From Clostridia bacterium (lineage in GTDB: Bacteria; Bacillota; Clostridia; Christensenellales; Borkfalkiaceae): DNA of 34,112 nt. Within the stretch, counting starts at the first letter, position 1. Each line of letters begins with the position of its first letter. The stretch is from positions 1-34,112 of the forward strand of contig JAFSLQ010000022.1 of assembly GCA_017448355.1 (NCBI GenBank), read 5' to 3'. The notes below the pieces were generated by a model, which was not told where the DNA came from, did not search any database, and worked only from the letters and a program-made list of their open reading frames with translations. The translations under genes and the position numbers were made by a program. Shown here one piece after another: positions 24,982 to 33,025 of this stretch.

Positions 24982-25760
24982 TGCAACTTACCGCAGACTA
25001 TCATACTCATACCGTATTTTCGCACGGTAAGGGCACAATAGAAGATAACGTTAAAGCAGCGCACGATTTGGGACTTAAAGAGATAGGGATAACCGACCAC
25101 GGTTTTTCTCACCCCGCTTTCGGACTGACAAAGCGCAAAATTCCGAAAATGCGCGTTCTTTGTAGCGACGCGGAAAATAAGTTCGGGGTAAAGACCTATC
25201 TCGGCATAGAATCGAATATAATAGGCACAGACGGTTCGACTGATTTAAAAGAGAGTTTGTACGACGAGTTTGATTTGTTTTTGGCGGGGTTTCATAAGTT
25301 CGTGCTGTTTCATCCGGCGGCGTTTTTTAAAGTTTTCACGCCGAATATGATGACTGCGTACTTAAAAAAGGACAAGCCTTCTGCTACACTTATAAAGAAC
25401 AACACCGAAACGTTTATAAACGTTATAAAAACCCGTCCCGTGGATATGATTACGCACCTTAATTTTTTCTGTTTTACGGACGCAAAAGAAGTTGCTAAAG
25501 CGGCGGCGGATTACGGCACGTACATAGAACTTAATTCCAAAAAAGTGCATTTATCGGACGAAGAACTTTACGCTGTGGCAAAAACCGGCGTAAGGTTTTT
25601 AATAAGTTCCGACGCGCACTCGCAGAAAAGAGTAGGCGATATTTCTCTCGTCGAAGAAACGCTTAAACGGGTGAATATAGACACTTCCAGAATAGATAAT
25701 ATTGACGGAAGACTTCCGAAATTCCGTTTTACGGCGTTCAAGGGGGCGGCGGGGCGATGA
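24981..25760 (+). CDS. PHP-domain metal-dependent phosphoesterase
   Basis: A 259-residue stand-alone PHP domain. Metal-binding motifs: DYHTHTVFSHGKG (His8, His10 and later His), ITDHGFSH, a central Glu in LGIESNI, MITHLNFF, and C-terminal LISSDAHSQKRVGD. The layout is that of the YcdX/HisK-like PHP phosphatases, and the same gene often sits between murB and whiA in Clostridia. The substrate is unknown; histidinol phosphatase is unlikely in the absence of other his genes. It overlaps whiA by 4 nt (ATGA). Confidence 0.88.
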   Translation: MQLTADYHTHTVFSHGKGTIEDNVKAAHDLGLKEIGITDHGFSHPAFGLTKRKIPKMRVLCSDAENKFGVKTYLGIESNIIGTDGSTDLKESLYDEFDLFLAGFHKFVLFHPAAFFKVFTPNMMTAYLKKDKPSATLIKNNTETFINVIKTRPVDMITHLNFFCFTDAKEVAKAAADYGTYIELNSKKVHLSDEELYAVAKTGVRFLISSDAHSQKRVGDISLVEETLKRVNIDTSRIDNIDGRLPKFRFTAFKGAAGR

Positions 25761-26698
25761 ACTTCGGCGAAAGTATAAAAGAAGAAATATTTTCTAAACC
25801 CTTAAAAGAAAATCATTGTAAAAAAGCCTTTCTTGCGGGGATAATCCGCGGAAGCGGCGTGCTGTTCGAGGCGGAAAACGGCTACGGACTGTCCTTTAAG
25901 ATAGCGGGCGAGCGCCGCGCTATAATAGTCGCCGATTTAATACGCGAAACGTTTGGTTTTGACGTGCGCGAAATTTCGGTTGAAGAAGACAGACTTAACG
26001 CGAGAGACGTGTTTGAAATATCCTTAACGGGCGAAGAAGCGCGCAAAGTTTTGCTTGACCTTGGTATAATCAAAGAATCGCGGGAAGGTACTTCGGTTTT
26101 AGGATTTTTCGGGGAAATTACCGATAGGGAGTGTTGTTTCCGCGCGTTTTTAAGGGGACTTTTCGTGGTGTCGGGCAGTTGCACCGTGCCAGGCGAAAAT
26201 AGCGGCGAAAAGACGGGCTATCACTTGGAACTGTGTTTTTCACACTCTGTTTCTGCGGAACTTACGGCAAAAGAACTGTTTAAAAGAAACATAAAGAGCA
26301 ATATTACAAGGCGCAAAAGCGATTACGTCTTATACATTAAAAGCGCGGACGGAATAAAAGATTTTATAGCGGCGTTGCCTGCGCCCGTTTCGGTTTTAAA
26401 ACTTACGGATATAATGATAGAGCGGGAAATACTTAACGTCTCTAACAGGCGCAAAAATTGCGACCTTGGCAACGTTAACCGCCAGATAGAAGCGCAGGAA
26501 AAAATACTTGCGGCAATAAACAAGATAGAAAAAGAACGCGGCGTCGACTTTTTAAAGCCAGACCTTAAAGCGACGGCAAACGCGCGTAAAAAGTTCGCGG
26601 ACGATACACTGTCTGAACTTGCCGCGCGGCTTTCAATTACTAAAAGTTGCCTTAATCACCGTTTAAGGAAGATTGCCGAAATAGCCGAAAAACTTTAA
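25757..26698 (+). CDS. whiA: DNA-binding protein WhiA
   Basis: A 313-residue protein, the usual WhiA length. The N-terminal half holds the two degenerate LAGLIDADG-like regions (KKAFLAGIIRGSGVL, RAFLRGLFVVSGS); the C-terminal helix-turn-helix is in TLSELAARLSITKSCLNHRL. Motif NVNRQIEAQEKILAAINKIE is typical. In streptomycetes it controls sporulation septation; in Firmicutes it influences division and chromosome segregation. It is translationally coupled to the PHP gene. The usual partners rapZ and yvcK are not between murB and whiA here. Confidence 0.95.
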   Translation: MNFGESIKEEIFSKPLKENHCKKAFLAGIIRGSGVLFEAENGYGLSFKIAGERRAIIVADLIRETFGFDVREISVEEDRLNARDVFEISLTGEEARKVLLDLGIIKESREGTSVLGFFGEITDRECCFRAFLRGLFVVSGSCTVPGENSGEKTGYHLELCFSHSVSAELTAKELFKRNIKSNITRRKSDYVLYIKSADGIKDFIAALPAPVSVLKLTDIMIEREILNVSNRRKNCDLGNVNRQIEAQEKILAAINKIEKERGVDFLKPDLKATANARKKFADDTLSELAARLSITKSCLNHRLRKIAEIAEKL

Positions 26699-26724
26699 CG
26701 AGAAAATTTACAAAAGGAAGAAAA

Positions 26725-29700
26725 ATGCAGCCTTTCGTACACTTACACCTTCACACCGAATACAGTTTGCTTGACGGACTTGCCACAATCCCGCTTGCCA
26801 TAAAGAAGGCGGCGGAAATGGGTATGCCCGCCTTAGCGATGACCGACCACGGCAACATGTACGGGGCGGTGTCGTTTTACGACGCATGTTCAAAGTACAA
26901 TGCCGACGCCAAAAAAGCAGGCAAAAATACCATTAAGCCTATTTTCGGTACGGAATTTTACGTTTGCGACGATTTGAAAGTCAAAACGCGCACCGCGGAG
27001 ACTGGCGTCGACGAACGCGACCGCCGTCATCTTATTCTGCTTGTAAAAAACGAGCAAGGCTATAAAAACATAGCGCGCTTAAACGCCATCGCTTTCCGCG
27101 ACGGGTTTTATTATAAGCCGAGAATAGACCTTAACACTCTTAAAGAATACAGCGAAGGTTTAATTTGTCTTTCGGCGTGCGTCGCGGGCGATATACCGCA
27201 GGCGATTTTGCACGGTAACTATGAAAAAGCCGAAAAACTTATTCTTTGGTTTAAAGAAGTTTTTAAAGACGATTTTTATCTCGAAATGCAAAATCACGGA
27301 CTGAAAGAAGAACTCGAAGTCAATCAGTATCTGCGCGAGTATTCCAAAAAGTTCGGGGTAAAGACGGTTGTAACGAACGACGTGCATTACATAGATAAAA
27401 GCGACAGCGTTCCGCACGACGTGCTTTTGTGCGTTCAAACGGGCAGCCGTTACGACGACCCCACGCGTATGCGTTTTTCGTCGGACGACTATTACCTTAA
27501 AAGTTACGACGAAATGGCGGCGCTGTTTCCAAACGACCTTAACGCGCTTGCGACTACTATCGAGATAGCGGAAAAATGTAATTTCGAGTTTACGTACGGA
27601 CACTATATGTTCCCGAAATATATTCCCGAGACGGGCGAAACGCCGATAGTTTATATCCGCAATCTTATAAATAAAGGTATAAAAGAAAAATACGGCAAAG
27701 AGACTCCCGCTATAAGAGAGAGAATAGAGAGCGAACTTGCGGTTATAGAAAAGCAAGGGTTTGTCGAATACTTTCTTATCGTTTGGGATTACATAAACGC
27801 CGCGAGAAAGATGGGAATATCCGTCGGCCCTGGGCGCGGGAGCGGCGCGGGGTCTATCGTCGCTTTCCTGATAGGGATTACCGATATCGACCCGTTAAAG
27901 TACGACCTGTATTTTGAAAGATTTTTAAATTACGAGCGTGTGTCCGCGCCCGACTTCGACGTGGACTTCGAAGACAGCAGGCGTGAAGAAGTTATAAATT
28001 ACGTTCGCGGAAAATACGGCGACGACCACGTGTGTCGTATCATCACTTTCGGCACGATGGCGGCAAAAAACGCCATTAAAGACGTGGGAAGGGTTCTCGG
28101 TGTTTCTTATTCCGATTGCGATAAAATTACAAAAGCGATACCTTCTAAACAAAATAAATTCGGCAAAGAAGTGGAAATAAAGCGTCCTAACGTTCTTCAA
28201 AAGGTGTTCGGATTCTATAAACCCAGCGCAAAAGAAGAAAAAGAAGGCTTGACGTCGGAGCATTTTGCCGTTTCGGAACTCGTGGAGATGTACAATGCAA
28301 ATCCCGATATAAAGCGCGCCGCGGATATCGCTATGCGCTTGGAAGATACGCCGCGCCAAAGCGGTATTCACGCTTGCGGGGTAATAATCGGGCACGACGT
28401 GTTGGAGCGGCATATGCCGCTATCCCGCACGAGCGGTGTAGAAGACATCACCAGCCAGTATACGGGCGTAGAACTCGAACATTTGGGCTTTTTGAAGATG
28501 GACTTTTTAGGGCTTGTCAACTTGTCCGATATCAAGCGCTGTATCGAATACGTTAAAGAAAACTACGGGATTACCGTCGATTTTTCGGATAGAGTGTACG
28601 ACGACCCGAAAGTTTACGAACTGATATCCAGCGGTAACACCGAAGCGATATTCCAGATAGAATCGCCGGGCTTTAAAAAGTTCCTTAAAGATTTAAAACC
28701 GACTTGTCTTGAAGACATTATCGCGGCGGTGTCTTTGTACCGTCCGGGACCTATGGACTCTATTCCTAAGTTTGTCGAAAGCAAGCATAATCCCGATAAA
28801 ATAGTCTTTTTGCACCCTATGCTTAAACCTATTTTAGAGCAGACTTACGGCTGTATCGTGTATCAGGAGCAGGTTATGAAAATAGTTCAGGAACTTGCGG
28901 GATATACTCTGGGACAAGCGGATATGGTTCGCCGTATGATGGGCAAAAAGAAAGTCGAAGAAATGGCGAAGGAAGAAATCGTCTTTATAAACGGCAAGCC
29001 TGAAACCACCGACGAGCATGGCAAAGTAAGCCGCGCAATCGACGGTTGCTTAAAGCGCGGCGTGCCGGAAAGCGTCGCGAAGACCATTTGGTCGCAAATG
29101 AAAGACTTTGCTAAATACGCGTTCAATAAATCTCACGCCGCCGCGTATTCCGTTGTAACCTACCAGACGGCATATCTTAAAACCTATTACGAACCGGAAT
29201 TTTTGACGGCTATCTTAAATAACCGCATAACCAAGACCGACGAAGTAAAGCATTATACATTTTACGCCAAGTCCGAAGGTATAGAGATTTTGCCGCCCGA
29301 TATTAACGAGTCGGAAGCATTGTTCTCGGTGAAGAACGGTAAAATCCGCTACGGACTCGGCGCGATTAAAAACATCGGCGTGGGGCTTATTACCGACATA
29401 ATCGAAAACAGGCGCGAAAAGGGTAAATTCCTTTGCTTTGAAGACTTTATCGAGCGTGCCGTGTCCTTTAACGTCAATAAGCGTATGATTGAAAACCTTA
29501 TCTACGCGGGTGCGTTCGATTCGCTTGGTAAAAAGCGTTCGCACCTTATAAACGTTTTTGCCGATTATCTTGACAGGGTTCAGGAGAGAAACAAGGACAA
29601 AGCGAGCAACCAGATTTCGCTTTTTGAAACGGTTTTAAAAGATTTCGACAGGCTGGAAATAATTTATCCCGACATTGACGAATTTGATTCTAAGTATAAA

Positions 29701-30381
29701 CTGCTAAAAGAAAAAGAAGTGTGCGGCGCGTACATAACGGGGCATCCCTTGTCCGACTATGCAGAACTGTTTAAAAAATTCGATTTTTCTACCGCTAAAC
29801 TTGACGAGTACGAAGAAGAGATAATAGAAGCGGAAGGCGACGAGCCGCAGGTTAAGCGTACGTTTACGTCGGTAAGAGAAGGGGACAGGGTGCATTTTGG
29901 CGGCATCATCACTTCCGTTGAAAAAATTATGACAAAGTCCGGCAGTTATATGGGCTTTATAATGGTGGAAGACTTGAACGGTTCAGTAGAGTGTACCGTT
30001 TTCCCGAAGACCTTATCCGACGCGCGCGAGTGTATTGTTGACGACGAACTCGTAGAAATTACGGGCAGAATTCATATTAAAGATAACGTGGCAACGGTGA
30101 ACGTTGATAAAATTTCTAAAATGGAGATAAAAAAAGCGGAGACAAACGGCGATAACGGCAAAGAATTTTTAGCGCTTGTTATGGATAAAAAGGACGACGC
30201 GAAACTCGACAGAATTTTCGATATTCTTGCGTGTTATCCGGGCGAAATCCCCGTATATATGGCAATAGAAGACAAAAAATACGACGCACATTTTTCTATT
30301 AGGCATTGCGAAGGACTGACTCTTGAACTTCGCGGGGAATTGCCCGAAAATAATATAGTATTTTTCAGAAAAAAGAATTAA
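26725..30381 (+). CDS. dnaE: DNA polymerase III subunit alpha (DnaE)
   Basis: A 1218-residue C-family replicative polymerase. The PHP domain at the N-terminus has FVHLHLHTEYSLLDGLA (His6, 8, 10) and AMTDHGNMYGA. The palm domain shows VGPGRGSGAGSIVAF (about 366-380) and the catalytic Asp triad region APDFDVDFEDSRR (about 408-420). Fingers, a (HhH)2 region around 855 with PPDINESEALFSV, and an OB-fold (about 1052-1130) with FGGIITSVEKIMTKSG follow. The order PHP-Pol-HhH-OB and no exonuclease insertion make it DnaE rather than PolC; low-GC Firmicutes usually have both. It lies between whiA and pfkA as in many Clostridia. RBS AAAAGGAAG. Confidence 0.97.
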   Translation: MQPFVHLHLHTEYSLLDGLATIPLAIKKAAEMGMPALAMTDHGNMYGAVSFYDACSKYNADAKKAGKNTIKPIFGTEFYVCDDLKVKTRTAETGVDERDRRHLILLVKNEQGYKNIARLNAIAFRDGFYYKPRIDLNTLKEYSEGLICLSACVAGDIPQAILHGNYEKAEKLILWFKEVFKDDFYLEMQNHGLKEELEVNQYLREYSKKFGVKTVVTNDVHYIDKSDSVPHDVLLCVQTGSRYDDPTRMRFSSDDYYLKSYDEMAALFPNDLNALATTIEIAEKCNFEFTYGHYMFPKYIPETGETPIVYIRNLINKGIKEKYGKETPAIRERIESELAVIEKQGFVEYFLIVWDYINAARKMGISVGPGRGSGAGSIVAFLIGITDIDPLKYDLYFERFLNYERVSAPDFDVDFEDSRREEVINYVRGKYGDDHVCRIITFGTMAAKNAIKDVGRVLGVSYSDCDKITKAIPSKQNKFGKEVEIKRPNVLQKVFGFYKPSAKEEKEGLTSEHFAVSELVEMYNANPDIKRAADIAMRLEDTPRQSGIHACGVIIGHDVLERHMPLSRTSGVEDITSQYTGVELEHLGFLKMDFLGLVNLSDIKRCIEYVKENYGITVDFSDRVYDDPKVYELISSGNTEAIFQIESPGFKKFLKDLKPTCLEDIIAAVSLYRPGPMDSIPKFVESKHNPDKIVFLHPMLKPILEQTYGCIVYQEQVMKIVQELAGYTLGQADMVRRMMGKKKVEEMAKEEIVFINGKPETTDEHGKVSRAIDGCLKRGVPESVAKTIWSQMKDFAKYAFNKSHAAAYSVVTYQTAYLKTYYEPEFLTAILNNRITKTDEVKHYTFYAKSEGIEILPPDINESEALFSVKNGKIRYGLGAIKNIGVGLITDIIENRREKGKFLCFEDFIERAVSFNVNKRMIENLIYAGAFDSLGKKRSHLINVFADYLDRVQERNKDKASNQISLFETVLKDFDRLEIIYPDIDEFDSKYKLLKEKEVCGAYITGHPLSDYAELFKKFDFSTAKLDEYEEEIIEAEGDEPQVKRTFTSVREGDRVHFGGIITSVEKIMTKSGSYMGFIMVEDLNGSVECTVFPKTLSDARECIVDDELVEITGRIHIKDNVATVNVDKISKMEIKKAETNGDNGKEFLALVMDKKDDAKLDRIFDILACYPGEIPVYMAIEDKKYDAHFSIRHCEGLTLELRGELPENNIVFFRKKN

Positions 30382-30417
30382 AACACCGTCAAAAAAATAG
30401 CAATTTTTTGCGATATG

Positions 30418-30426
30418 TGTTAAAAT
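30418..30426 (+). promoter_or_regulatory. Possible extended -10 promoter for pfkA
   Basis: TGTTAAAAT is an extended -10 element (TGnTAAAAT) in the 85-nt gap after dnaE, about 40 nt before pfkA. The -35 region is poor, so this is tentative; pfkA may also be read from upstream. Confidence 0.35.
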
Positions 30427-30466
30427 GTTCTCGGATTGAATTTGAACTTTTATTGATAGGTGAATA

Positions 30467-31429
30467 ATGGAAAGAATAGCGGTATTAACGAGCGGCGGCG
30501 ACGCACCGGGGATGAACGCCTGCGTTAGGGCGGTTGTAAGAACTGCACTCAACAATCATATGGATATTTACGGAGTGGAACGCGGTTATGCGGGGCTTAT
30601 TAAGGGCGAAATAACCCGTCTCGGCACGCGTTCGGTTTCCGATATGATTCATAAGGGCGGCACGTTCTTAAAGACGGCGCGCTGCCCGGATTTTAAAGAC
30701 GTTAAAGTTCAGCAGATGGCGGTGGACGCGCTATCCGCCTACGGGATAGAAGGGCTTGTTGTTATCGGCGGTGACGGAACGTTCCGCGGCGCAAAAGACC
30801 TTTCAGAGAATTTCGGCGTTAAAGTCGTGGGAATACCTGGGACTATCGACAACGACCTTTCGTATACAGATTACACCGTTGGTTTCGATACGGCGGTAAA
30901 TACCGTGCTTTGGGCAATCAATAACCTTCGCGACACTATGCACTCGCACGACAGGGTTTGCCTTTTGGAAGTTATGGGGCGTCATTGCGGCGACATCGCG
31001 CTTTACGCGGGCGTTGCGGGCGGCGCAGAGTACGTTTTAGTTCCCGAAATTCCGTTTAATCTCGACGAAATCGCGTCGGCTATAAAGAAAAGTTACCTTC
31101 GCGGAAAGACTTCTAATATGATAATTTTGGCGGAAGGCGCGGGCAATCGCGACGAGATTGCGGCGTATATACAGGAAAAGAGCGGAATAAACGTTAAAGT
31201 TACCAACTTCGGATATATCCAGCGCGGCGGTTCGCCGAATATGGCGGACAGAATTTTGGCGGCAAGGTTCGGCTATCGCGCCGTGGAAATCTTGCGCGAC
31301 GACGGCGACAGCGCGGCAATCGGTATAAAGAACAACAAGGTTATAACCGTTCCGTTTTCGGAAGTCGCGAACGGTGATAAAAAATTCGACAAACAACTTT
31401 ACGATATCGCTCACGTGCTGAGTTTATAA
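30467..31429 (+). CDS. pfkA: ATP-dependent 6-phosphofructokinase
   Basis: A 320-residue, standard-length bacterial PfkA tetramer subunit that phosphorylates fructose 6-phosphate at the glycolytic commitment step. Motifs: LTSGGDAPGMNACVRAVVR at the N-terminus (phosphoryl-donor loop), VIGGDGTFRGA (Asp103 and Gly104 in the ATP-type form), GIPGTIDNDLSYTDYTVGFD with the catalytic Asp, MGRHCGDIAL, and the PEP/ADP effector-site Arg residues in KTARCP and SYLRGKTSN. Gly at the donor-determining positions predicts ATP specificity. It follows dnaE (common in Clostridia) and precedes the PPi-type enzyme. Confidence 0.96.
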   Translation: MERIAVLTSGGDAPGMNACVRAVVRTALNNHMDIYGVERGYAGLIKGEITRLGTRSVSDMIHKGGTFLKTARCPDFKDVKVQQMAVDALSAYGIEGLVVIGGDGTFRGAKDLSENFGVKVVGIPGTIDNDLSYTDYTVGFDTAVNTVLWAINNLRDTMHSHDRVCLLEVMGRHCGDIALYAGVAGGAEYVLVPEIPFNLDEIASAIKKSYLRGKTSNMIILAEGAGNRDEIAAYIQEKSGINVKVTNFGYIQRGGSPNMADRILAARFGYRAVEILRDDGDSAAIGIKNNKVITVPFSEVANGDKKFDKQLYDIAHVLSL

Positions 31430-31459
31430 AAAGGACAAAAATTTTAAGGAGAATATACT

Positions 31460-32710
31460 ATGAAAGGATTAAAGGGCGCGCTTATTTTTGCGCAATCGGG
31501 CGGACCGACTTCGGTCATCAATTCATCGGCGGCTGGCGTATTTTTGGAAGGCTTGCACTCCGAGCAAATTACTGCGGTATACGGTGCGGCGCACGGTATT
31601 CGCGGCATACTCAACGAAGAAATGTACGATATAAGTAAAGAAGACGAAAAAGAACTTCTTTTACTTAAAAATACTCCTTCTTCGGCGATGGGTTCGGTAA
31701 GATATAAACTTAAAGATGCTGACGTTGACGATACCGATTATAAGAGACTTTTAGAAGTATTCAAAAAATACGATGTAAGATATTTCTTCTATAACGGCGG
31801 AAACGACAGTATGGATACTTGCAACAAAATAAGCAAGTATATGGCGAAATCTGGCTATGATATGAACGTAATCGGCGTTCCGAAGACCATCGATAACGAC
31901 CTTTTCGGTACTGACCATTGCCCGGGCTTTGCAAGCGCGGCGAAGTTTATCGCTACGACTATTATGGAAATCAATCTCGACGCAAAAGTTTACGATACGG
32001 GTATGATTTGCGTAATCGAAGCGATGGGCAGAAACGCGGGCTGGCTTACCGCTTCCGCGGCACTCGCTAACGCAAAGGGCTACGGCGCGGATTTAATCTA
32101 TCTTCCCGAAGTTGCTTTCGACGTAGATAAATTCGTAGAAGACGTCAAAGGTGTTCTTACTAAAAACAACAATAAGTGTATCGTATGTTTGTCCGAAGGT
32201 ATTCACGATAAAAACGGCACGCTTATCGGCGAAGTTTTAGGCAAGGCGGGCGCAAGGGACAGTTTCGGACACGCACAACTCGGCGGCGTCGCGGCAAACC
32301 TTGCTAATATCTTGAAGGAAAAGACGGGCGTAAAGACCCGCGCTATCGAACTTTCGCTTATGCAAAGATGCGCGGCGCATTGCGCAAGCAAGACCGATAT
32401 CGAAGAAACCTTCGAAGCGGGCAAAGCGGCAGTTCGCGCGGCTGTATCCGGCGAAACGGATAAAATGGTTTGCTACGCAAGAAAGGCAGGGGATAAATAC
32501 GAGTGCGAATATAAACTTTTACCCCTTGAACTTGCGGCAAATACCGAAAAGACTGTGCCCTTAGAATGGATAACGAATAACGGCACGGGCATTTCCGAAG
32601 AATTTGTTAAGTATGCGTTGCCGCTTATTCAGGGCGACCCCGAATGTCCTAAGGAAGACGGGCTTCCGAGATTTGCGCGCTTAAAGAAAGTCGCAGTCGA
32701 AAAAAGATAA
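31460..32710 (+). CDS. pfp: Diphosphate-type phosphofructokinase
   Basis: A 416-residue phosphofructokinase related to the PPi-dependent group. Motifs: FAQSGGPTSVINSSAAG at the N-terminus; YNGGNDSMDTC (111-121), with Asp116 replacing the Gly that marks ATP enzymes; VPKTIDNDL (140-148), with the Lys typical of PPi use; and MGRNAGWLTA. The donor pocket thus predicts pyrophosphate rather than ATP, and a reversible reaction. Asn115 takes the place of the first Asp of GGDD, a variation I cannot interpret alone. It starts 30 nt after pfkA, with AAGGAG 8 nt before the ATG, and ends with a long terminator. Confidence 0.9.
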   Translation: MKGLKGALIFAQSGGPTSVINSSAAGVFLEGLHSEQITAVYGAAHGIRGILNEEMYDISKEDEKELLLLKNTPSSAMGSVRYKLKDADVDDTDYKRLLEVFKKYDVRYFFYNGGNDSMDTCNKISKYMAKSGYDMNVIGVPKTIDNDLFGTDHCPGFASAAKFIATTIMEINLDAKVYDTGMICVIEAMGRNAGWLTASAALANAKGYGADLIYLPEVAFDVDKFVEDVKGVLTKNNNKCIVCLSEGIHDKNGTLIGEVLGKAGARDSFGHAQLGGVAANLANILKEKTGVKTRAIELSLMQRCAAHCASKTDIEETFEAGKAAVRAAVSGETDKMVCYARKAGDKYECEYKLLPLELAANTEKTVPLEWITNNGTGISEEFVKYALPLIQGDPECPKEDGLPRFARLKKVAVEKR

Positions 32711-32721
32711 AATCAACAATT

Positions 32722-32759
32722 AAAACCCTTTGCGGGAAAATATTTCCGCAAAGGGTTTT
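32722..32759 (+). terminator. Terminator after the PPi-type phosphofructokinase
   Basis: A 14-bp perfect stem (32722-32735 with 32746-32759), extended by three inner pairs, encloses a short A/T loop; the 3' arm ends in TTTT. The symmetrical A/T flanks could work on either strand. Confidence 0.92.
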
Positions 32760-32783
32760 ATGGTTTAAAAACTCGTTATTACG

Positions 32784-32813
32784 TTGACATAAAGATGTTA
32801 TTTGTGATAAAAT
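32784..32813 (+). promoter_or_regulatory. Strong promoter for the structured leader RNA
   Basis: Consensus TTGACA (32784-32789), an 18-nt spacer and TAAAAT (32808-32813) preceded by the extended -10 TG. Transcription should begin at about 32819-32821, exactly where the first RNA helix starts. Confidence 0.85.
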
Positions 32814-32817
32814 TGAG

Positions 32818-33010
32818 TTGCGACAAAATTTAATATCCGTAGATTAAATAATCTGCAATTATCAAACACATACTTCTCTCGGTAGAAGTGTGCGGTTTCG
32901 CATTACTATAAACGTTTGATAATTAGCGGGTATATAGTTTTGTCGCAAACAAGCGGGATTGTGCATTTTTACGGTGTCGTTCTCGTTTGAGAACGACATT
33001 TTTATTTTTT
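32818..33010 (+). ncRNA. Candidate structured cis-regulatory RNA or small RNA with terminator, class unknown
   Basis: Read directly: P1 TTGCGACAAAA (32818-32828) with TTTTGTCGCAA (32938-32948), 11 bp; P2 32833-32840 with 32926-32933, 8 bp with G-U pairs; P3 32841-32845 with 32850-32854, 5 bp, loop AAAT; P4 AATTATCAAAC (32857-32867) with GTTTGATAATT (32914-32924), 11 bp; P5 32869-32877 with 32884-32892, 9 bp. P2, P3 and P4 meet in a three-way junction with linkers of 0, 2 and 1 nt. About 21 nt (32893-32913) inside P4 stay largely unpaired. A terminator follows at 32975-33010. The 315-nt gap 32711-33025 contains no other gene. I found no match to known riboswitch cores (TPP, SAM, purine, lysine, glycine, FMN, cobalamin, c-di-GMP-I, ZTP, fluoride) or to T-box, tmRNA, SRP or RNase P motifs, working from memory. 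Confidence 0.65.
32975..33010 (+). terminator. Intrinsic terminator just upstream of the lipoprotein gene
   Basis: TGTCGTTCTC (32975-32984) pairs perfectly with GAGAACGACA (32989-32998) over a GTTT loop; TTTTTATTTTTT follows to 33010. The gene's AAAGGAG begins at 33011, so the gene can be expressed only by read-through or regulated antitermination. Confidence 0.92.
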
Positions 33011-33017
33011 AAAGGAG
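33011..33017 (+). promoter_or_regulatory. Ribosome-binding site that fixes the lipoprotein start
   Basis: AAAGGAG lies 8 nt before the ATG at 33026. The longer frame reaching a TTG at 32987 begins within the terminator hairpin and is rejected. Confidence 0.85.
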
Positions 33018-33025
33018 TACTTGTG

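Noticed and set aside
27160-27756. 198-residue open frame on the minus strand within dnaE
   Set aside because: It lies opposite conserved DnaE coding sequence, has no recognisable domain and no RBS; such frames arise from the codon bias of this genome. The same applies to the other long antisense frames, for example in rel, dnaE and secF.
32818-33010. Retron msr-msd or group II intron RNA
   Set aside because: The inverted repeats resemble retron a1/a2, but no reverse transcriptase is encoded nearby in the window, and no intron domain V motif is present.
32818-33010. Known small RNAs (tmRNA, SRP RNA, RNase P, 6S) or a hammerhead ribozyme
   Set aside because: The expected conserved cores are absent, and the branched structure does not match the long-bulged-hairpin form of 6S RNA. 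This was judged from memory, so an Rfam search is still needed.
32987-33025. Longer N-terminus of the lipoprotein from a TTG at 32987
   Set aside because: It begins within the terminator hairpin loop and 3' arm, and it would place 13 extra residues before a typical MKK signal peptide that has its own RBS.
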